A DNA stretch of 64,000 nucleotides from positions 84,009,676-84,073,675 of the forward strand of contig CM056728.1 of the NCBI GenBank assembly GCA_029844215.1, given 5' to 3'. This document shows, piece by piece, positions 58,489-64,000 of this stretch. The stretch's first letter is position 1; every line of letters starts with the position of its first letter. Under the pieces are notes generated by a model. The model was not told where the DNA came from. It saw only the letters and a program-made list of their open reading frames with translations, and did not search any database. Origin of the DNA: Przewalskia tangutica. Its lineage: Eukaryota; Streptophyta; Magnoliopsida; Solanales; Solanaceae. The position numbers were made by a program, and so were the translations under genes.

Positions 58489-61400
58489 TGTCGCGACCCG
58501 GGCCGCGGCTGGTTCCCTACAGGCACCCTTACGGTATACATCGAGAGATAACCGGAACATACATGAAACTTTAAAATAAACAACATAAGTACAAAAAGCA
58601 GGTTAGCGGATAGGCTACCTTCAGACATAATATATATATAGCAAAGCGGTTGCCTCATTTTTTTAAGCGGACCACAATATGTGACTACAGACCTCTAAGA
58701 TTTTTAACATAACAAGCGTGGCGGGACGGGGCCCGCCATACCCTGAATATACATGAATCTACCACTCGAAACCGTACCAAGAGATAAGCCTCGGAGCAAA
58801 TGGAGCTTTTTCCCGTGGTGAACCGAGATCCTAAAGCGAGGATCACCACACGGATACCTAAAACTGCGGGCATGAGCGCAGCCCGAAGAAGTCGATTACA
58901 GTACGAATATGGAGCGGAAATAAGGTACAACAATTAAAACATATCGGTATAAAAGCATGGCGGGGGTAAGTGTAAAGAAGTAAATACACGAGCCTACCAT
59001 GTCATTACCCCGCCGTGAACTTAATCGTACCTTATTATCTTTTCCCATTTTTCAATAAGCGTTATAGCCACTTTCTTACGTCGTACTTAGGAAAAACATC
59101 AAGATCATTACCATATAACCTTACTTATCTTTTATAACCTAATCCGGCCGCTACGGAGGGGCGCTATACTTACCGACCCCGGGGGCGATAAAATCACATA
59201 GTGCGCCTCAAAGGTATCTTGTCAGGCCCGTCTGCGGGGGCGATAATGTCTATAGTGCGCCCGTAAAGGTATACTACGGCCCGTCTACGGGTCGATAATG
59301 TCTATAGTCCGCGTAAGGTATCTTGCCGGCCCATCTGCGGGTCGATAATGTCATATAGTGCGCGTAAAGGTATCTTGCCGGCCCGTCTGCGGGTCGATGT
59401 GTCATATAGTGCGCGTGAAGGTATCTTGCCGGCCCGTCTGGGTCGATAATGTCATATAGTACGCGTGGGTATCTTGCGGCCCGTCTCTCGGTCGATAATG
59501 TCATATAGTGCGCGTAAAGGTATCTGCCGGCCCATCTGCGGGTCGATAATGTCATATAGTCTGCGCGTAAGGTATCTTTGGCCCGTCTCGGGTCGATAAT
59601 GTCATATAAAACCGGAAGTTAACCCAACGTACTCACGCCTCTACTCCTTTAGAAAAACTCTTTTTCAAACAAAACTTCCCGGATACTAACAGTAGTATCA
59701 AGTCATCTCTACCTTTCGGGACAAGTCACACTACCTTTTAGAAATACAATTCAACTTCTAAATCAAGTGACTTCTTACTTAAAACCTTAAGCAATTGGTA
59801 CCTTTAAAACAATTTGCCATTCTTTATTTCAAATCATTTCTTTGCTTACATTAGAGAAATCCATTCTCTTAACCTTCCAGAAAGTTATTATAACCAACTT
59901 CCCATAAAGCCGTCATACTAACTTTATGCCTTAAACTAATTCATTCTTTTTATAACCAAGAGACTTATACTTTCAAATCAAATCACATAGCTTTCAAAAT
60001 ACTTCAAGTCTCTTAACTTTTAAGAAAACAAGTTTCAAAGTCTTAAAAACTTCATACGTAAACTCTTTTAAATTAAGTAACATATACTTTGGTGCGTTGT
60101 GAATAAGTTATACTTATTTATAACGATTTTATTCAAGTAGCCATGATCTAGAAAATGTAATACAATTTTGTCTTATCTTAGCTTCTATGCAGATGGAGAA
60201 TTCTACTTGTTTTAACATAATTAATTGTCATTACATTTTCCTTTATTAACGCTGCAATGGATTGTTCGATACTTATTCTCATTTGTGCCGTAAAATTTGC
60301 CAAGTCAACTTGACTCAAAATACTTCCTAACGACTCTTACCAACATCCCCGTAAGACTTGGTAAGGACTTAGGATTTCTTAGACGTAGCTTTTACATAGA
60401 GTAAATCAACATAACTACCTCTTAACTTCTAAGAGTAGACAAAATCATGAAATACTACTACATGTATATTTCATACATAGAATCATGCCAAAGGAAGGAA
60501 GAGGTTCACATACCTCATGACGATTATCGACGAGTAGCAAAATGCTCCAAAGTACTTCAATCTTGATAGCAAATCCATCCTTGAGTAGGATCGCTATACT
60601 TAGTACTTGACTATAATGGTCACAATATGTCCATTAACCTCTCACTGGCGTAGAATTATTCTAAGTGCTAAGTCAATTCTACGGAAAATCGGATGACACC
60701 TCCTTTGTTTCTACTTACTTTGCCACCTTTTTCAAGGCGAATACAATAACCAAACAGCCGATTGGCTCACCACAATCTATAAGGTAGTCGATACAAATGA
60801 ATAACAAACTATTACAACTACAAGTACAAATTCGTACACTTACTTTCAATAATACCAATTCTTATCAAATTTCCATTTCAATCCAAGTGGTTAGCAATAC
60901 ATGATATCAAGTCGCAATCGACTATAACTACTATAATCTTCAAGTCAACAACATGCGACGATTCTAATAAACGACTAAATTGTAATCCAACTTAACATGG
61001 TCTACATTACATTTCGGATTTTCAAGGCTACAATCAATCCATAATCCTTATAAAATTCAACACATGTACTTCATGCTAGCAACAAGTAAAGCTAACAACA
61101 ATATAAATAATCTTGTAACACTTTAAAAAAAAAACAAGATTATACCTCCACGAATCTTAATCCAATCTTCAAATCGAAGTCGCTCCTTAGCAACTTAGAG
61201 ACTCTTGAGACACTTCAATCCGCTACTTGAGACCCTTAGAACAAAACCAACCAATCTCCTTTGACTTCCAAACAAAACCTAGAAAGACCACTAGGTTTTC
61301 GTTTTCTGACTAACAGTAAACTATCTTTTCCGAGATTTTCTATTGAGATATGCTTACAATATCCTCAAGAACCTTGGTTTAAAATGTGGAGCTTAAAGAA

Positions 61401-61849
61401 CAAGGCAATTTTTTCTCCTTGCTCCTCTCAGGCAGAGAGCTAACCTAAGCAAGAACAAGAGTTCTTCAAATTTTCCTAAGTGTAAATGCCTTGTCTTGCT
61501 ACTTAGGATGACTATAACACAACATGGAGGTTAGGATTAGAACAACTTGTGAGGTTTGGATGAGGTCTTATTAAATATCAAGAGTAGTGGTCCCATTGAC
61601 CAAGTCAAATATGTCAAGCTCTTCAATGTTGCAAGACTTGTCTTCCTAACAAGTCAAATGACCACTTATGTCCATGATCAATTCGTCCAAGCTCACTTAA
61701 GGGGGTGACATGTGTCGCCTCATTCGAATCCTAACAAAGCGTTTTTACAAATCTCATAATTAGATAAATTTTTACAAGCCTCAAATCTTAACACTTGTGA
61801 GTTCTTACGTGCGCCCTTAAAACATGTCTGTAAAATACGGGGTGTAACA
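58489..61849 (-). repeat. R4 5' LTR
   Basis: TGTCGCGACCCGG to GGGTGTAACA on the plus strand; colinear with the 3' LTR. The G-box is mutated to ACATGTGT (near 61710). The core is at 60140-60230. Confidence 0.9.
59165..59605 (-). repeat. About 52 bp minisatellite in R4 5' LTR
   Basis: Eight or so units of the same repeat as 54950-55365, with more small indels. Confidence 0.88.
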
Positions 61850-62127
61850 CACTTGTCACCCACCCATGCCTTTTAAAAGAAAAGATCAGATTTCCTAAGT
61901 TTTCGCGATTTCCGCCTCGGCGCGCGACCTGCGATCGGCGCTCGGCGCAACTCTGCGGACTCTCGGACTTTCGGCGCCACGGCCGCTTCCGGCGCGCGGC
62001 GAAACCAGCGACCCTCGGATCTTCGCGTAGCGTCTTCGGCGCGGCCTACAATCCGCGCGCGCGCGGCCTGCCTCTGGCGCGCTGGCGCGAGACCACGACG
62101 CGGTCGGACGAACCACGGGGTATAACA
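61850..62127 (-). mobile_element. D solo LTR, right part with GC-rich tract
   Basis: The remaining 278 bp of D, ending GGGTATAACA at 62127 (LTR start on the minus strand). Positions 61905-62110 are strikingly GC-rich and full of CG dinucleotides (CGCGCGCGCGG, GGCGCGCGGCG), unlike the AT-rich surroundings. This is the U3 end of D, upstream of its promoter. The open frame across it is a by-product of base composition. Confidence 0.78.
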
Positions 62128-63120
62128 AGATCGAGCTATTGACTAGCATAGTGGTAGGGCGCCCGGCGAGCGGTAGCTAACCTTAGAGCCACGGTTTGAG
62201 GATTCGGGATTTTAGGTTGTAGTCCACGAGTTTTATGGTTCGAGATCGAGGATGATCTCGAGAGTTCGTTCGGCTATAGCGGACTATGCAGTGCTTAGGT
62301 CCTCGGAGCGAGTCGATTGTGTTAGCTTCAGGTTCTGCGATATTGCGTTGAACTGGTTTGAGTCTTCGAGGCTGTCGAGGTGTGGGTGCTCGTCCGGCGA
62401 TTTGGGATGAGTTCACGGAGGCCTTTCTTGATCACTTTTGCCTCTGAAATGAGAGAGCCCGTGTTGATAGGTTCTTGTCATTGAGGCGAGAATGGGAGGA
62501 CCATCGAGAATACAACACAGAGTTTGACTCGTTGGCGGTATCGCACACTATTGTGGGCGATATAGCGGGCAGTTCACCGTTATGTGATGGGGCTAGACCA
62601 TTATATGATTCTTGCATGCACAGGAGTGGCCCTTCAGCGGTATGGATATTGCGAGATGCAAGCTTATGCGCGAGGATAGAGGACGAGAGAGAGAGTCGAT
62701 TAGACTCGAGCCGGCCAGAGGGCGGGGCAGGATTCGAGGTAACTTTAGCGGGCGGCCTCGGCGAACTAGGTCTACATCTCGGCCGCGAGTGCTCCTTCCG
62801 ATCTTACAGTGGAGGTTTGGTTCTGGGGATATTCGGAGTAGGTCGAGCTCGGGGCTGAGTTCACAGATGTCAAGAATAGTAGCAGAAGTCACCTTTGCCC
62901 GGTGTAGTCAGTATGTAGATTCCATTTTGGGAATGTCGTACTACTTGACGGCTTGTTATGCTTGCGGCGGCGGGCCATTTCGTGAGAGGCTGTCCAGGAG
63001 TGGCGGTGGGATAAGCGCGATCTTGGATCGATTCGGGTTCTTCGCCTTCCATAGCTAGGCGAGGATGTTTATGCCGCGAAGTGATGCAGGCCGTGGTGGA
63101 AGTTCCCAGTTTTAGCGGTC
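62128..63120 (+). pseudogene. gag: P5 gag, 3' fragment
   Basis: Continues P5 gag after the D/R4 insertion. In changing frames there are EFYGS-like capsid sequence (near 62228), ALNWFESS (near 62348), SLRREWEDHREYNTEFDSLA (62478-62540), GMDIAR (near 62640), and a damaged zinc knuckle CYACG.. (62954-62993) that loses its HX4C half to a frameshift. The sequence SSSGP-like near 63110 corresponds to the gag end in P4. No protease follows. Confidence 0.78.
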
Positions 63121-63426
63121 CTTTGAACCGCCTATATGATTTCAGGTATGTCTTTGGCCCTTAGAAACTTGTATGCATGATAAAGTTGTGGTATGTTTAA
63201 GTTTCATGAACAGATTATATTGAGACTATGTATATGTTAGAAGGAGTTGGAAGTACGAAAAGATAATCTCTTTTGGGCTTATGATGGACAGATATGCGTG
63301 TGCGAGGTATTAGGGCCATGTGTGGCATTATTGGTATGTCGGGATTGTGAAAGGAAACTAAGTCGCTACTTATAAGTTTGACTCCGAAAGAACATTCGGG
63401 GACGAATGTTTCTAAGGGGGGAAAAA
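63121..63426 (+). other. P5 noncoding 3' block and polypurine tract
   Basis: Short 3' block related to that of R4, with hairpin ACATTCG-GGGA-CGAATGT (63392-63409) and purine tract AAGGGGGGAAAAA (63414-63426). Confidence 0.78.
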
Positions 63427-64000
63427 TGTTACACCCCGTATTTACAGGACATGTTTTAAGAACGTACGTAAGAACTCACAGTGTTAAGATTTGAGACTTG
63501 TAAAAAGTTATCGGAATTATGAAATTGTCGGAAAACATATTATTGTGACGAATGGGAGGGCGACACGTGTCACCCCCCCTTAAAAATGCCTTGGACGAAT
63601 TTGCAAGGGCTAAAGGGTCATTGGACCTTTGTTAGCAAGACAAGTCTTGCAACTTTAAAGCTTGAGAGAATTGACTTGGTCAATGGGACCACAACACTTG
63701 ATATTTATTAAGAGCTCATCCAAACCACCCATTTGTTTGCATCTTGACCCTCCATGTTACTATATAATACTAGTAGTAGTATGACAAGCTTAACACTTAG
63801 TCAAATTTTCACAAAAGATTGAAGAACACAAGAGCCTAGCTCTCGGGTTCACTAAGGGAAAGAAAGAAATTTTTTTGTTCCTTGTCCATTAAGCTCCACA
63901 CTTTAAACCAAGGTTCTTGAGTGTATTGTAAGCATATCTCAATAGAAAAATCTCGGAAAAAGATAGTTTTCGGGTTAGTCATAAGCGAAAACCTAGTTGT
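63427..64000 (+). repeat. P5 3' LTR, cut by window edge
   Basis: Starts TGTTACACCCCGTATTTAC and matches 43743-44310 closely, with CACGTG at 63564-63569 and TATATAAT at 63761-63768. It confirms that P5 spans from 43743 past the window end. Confidence 0.9.

Larger units (their letters stand above)
54225..61849 (-). mobile_element. R4: - strand LTR element with almost no interior
   Basis: 5' LTR 58489-61849, interior 57603-58488, 3' LTR 54225-57602 (minus-strand order). LTRs are 3361 and 3378 bp and highly similar. The 886 bp interior has a primer site and a polypurine tract but no gag or pol. Flanks are CAACT on the left and CACT(T) on the right, an imperfect 5 bp duplication; joining the flanks restores the D LTR. 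It needs gag and pol in trans. Confidence 0.9.
43743..64000 (+). mobile_element. P5: gag-only LTR retrotransposon carrying nested insertions
   Basis: The 5' LTR is 43743-47518 plus 51280-51564, split by a solo LTR. The interior is 51565-51984 plus 62128-63426, split by the D solo LTR and R4. The 3' LTR starts at 63427 and leaves the window. Without the insertions the interior is about 1.7 kb with gag and no pol. The LTR is of a distinct type (ACATGTTTTA.. near the start, TATATAAT promoter). It is inserted in the P3 LTR; the left flank is ATTAT and the right flank is off-window. Confidence 0.85.

Noticed and set aside
51985..62127. D as a full-length minus-strand element with R4 as its interior
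   Set aside because: R4 has its own two LTRs, primer site and purine tract, and the D sequence is colinear across the R4 flanks as a single LTR. D is a solo LTR with R4 inserted.
61895..62149. 84-codon Arg/Ala-rich minus-strand open frame
   Set aside because: It arises from the GC-rich tract in D's U3, spans the LTR end, and matches no protein family I recognise.

Overview
This 64 kb window is plant heterochromatin made almost entirely of nested Ty3/gypsy LTR retrotransposons. I see no host protein gene, rRNA gene or tRNA gene. The only coding sequence with family homology is retrotransposon gag and pol, and all of it is frameshifted. The pol-bearing copy carries retropepsin, reverse transcriptase, RNase H, an integrase with a degraded GPY-type C-terminus, and a chromodomain-like tail. 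That order is characteristic of chromoviruses of the Tekay/Del lineage. Primer sites match the plant initiator-Met tRNA type. The pol wording resembles elements I associate with asterid dicots such as Solanaceae, but the species is an inference.

Layout, left to right (names are mine). P0: a + strand LTR, 1-2882, cut by the window edge, inserted in the 3' LTR of a - strand element R1 (2883-4675). R2: a - strand gag-only element, 4676-21482, inserted in R1. R2 is itself split by P1, a complete + strand gag-only element at 6735-15913 with target duplication CTAGC. R2's 5' LTR is cut off at 21482, where it abuts the 5'-truncated + strand P2 array: internal, LTR, internal, LTR (21483-30824). P2 lies in the 3' internal region of P3 (30825-31390), whose 3' LTR begins at 31391. 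That LTR is split by P4 (32673-42382, target duplication AAAGG), the only copy with pol. It is split again by P5 (43743 to beyond 64000). P5's 5' LTR holds a solo LTR (47519-51279, duplication ACGGG/T). P5's gag holds a - strand solo LTR called D (51985-54224 plus 61850-62127). D in turn is split by R4 (54225-61849), a - strand element with two 3.4 kb LTRs and only 0.9 kb of noncoding interior. P5's 3' LTR starts at 63427 and leaves the window.

How the parts relate. All elements share the primer site, the start of gag where present, the LTR termini (TGTTA..., ...TGACA) and a hairpin beside the polypurine tract. Apart from P4, every element whose interior is visible from primer site to polypurine tract lacks pol, so these would depend on a P4-like partner for reverse transcription and integration. 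LTRs are very long (2.4-3.8 kb) and contain lineage-specific minisatellites at an equivalent downstream position. Several short inverted repeats are kept across families, some by compensatory change. Many coding lesions and LTR-LTR differences are small indels at CAG, CTG or CCG, which may be consensus errors at CHG-methylated cytosines rather than real mutations.
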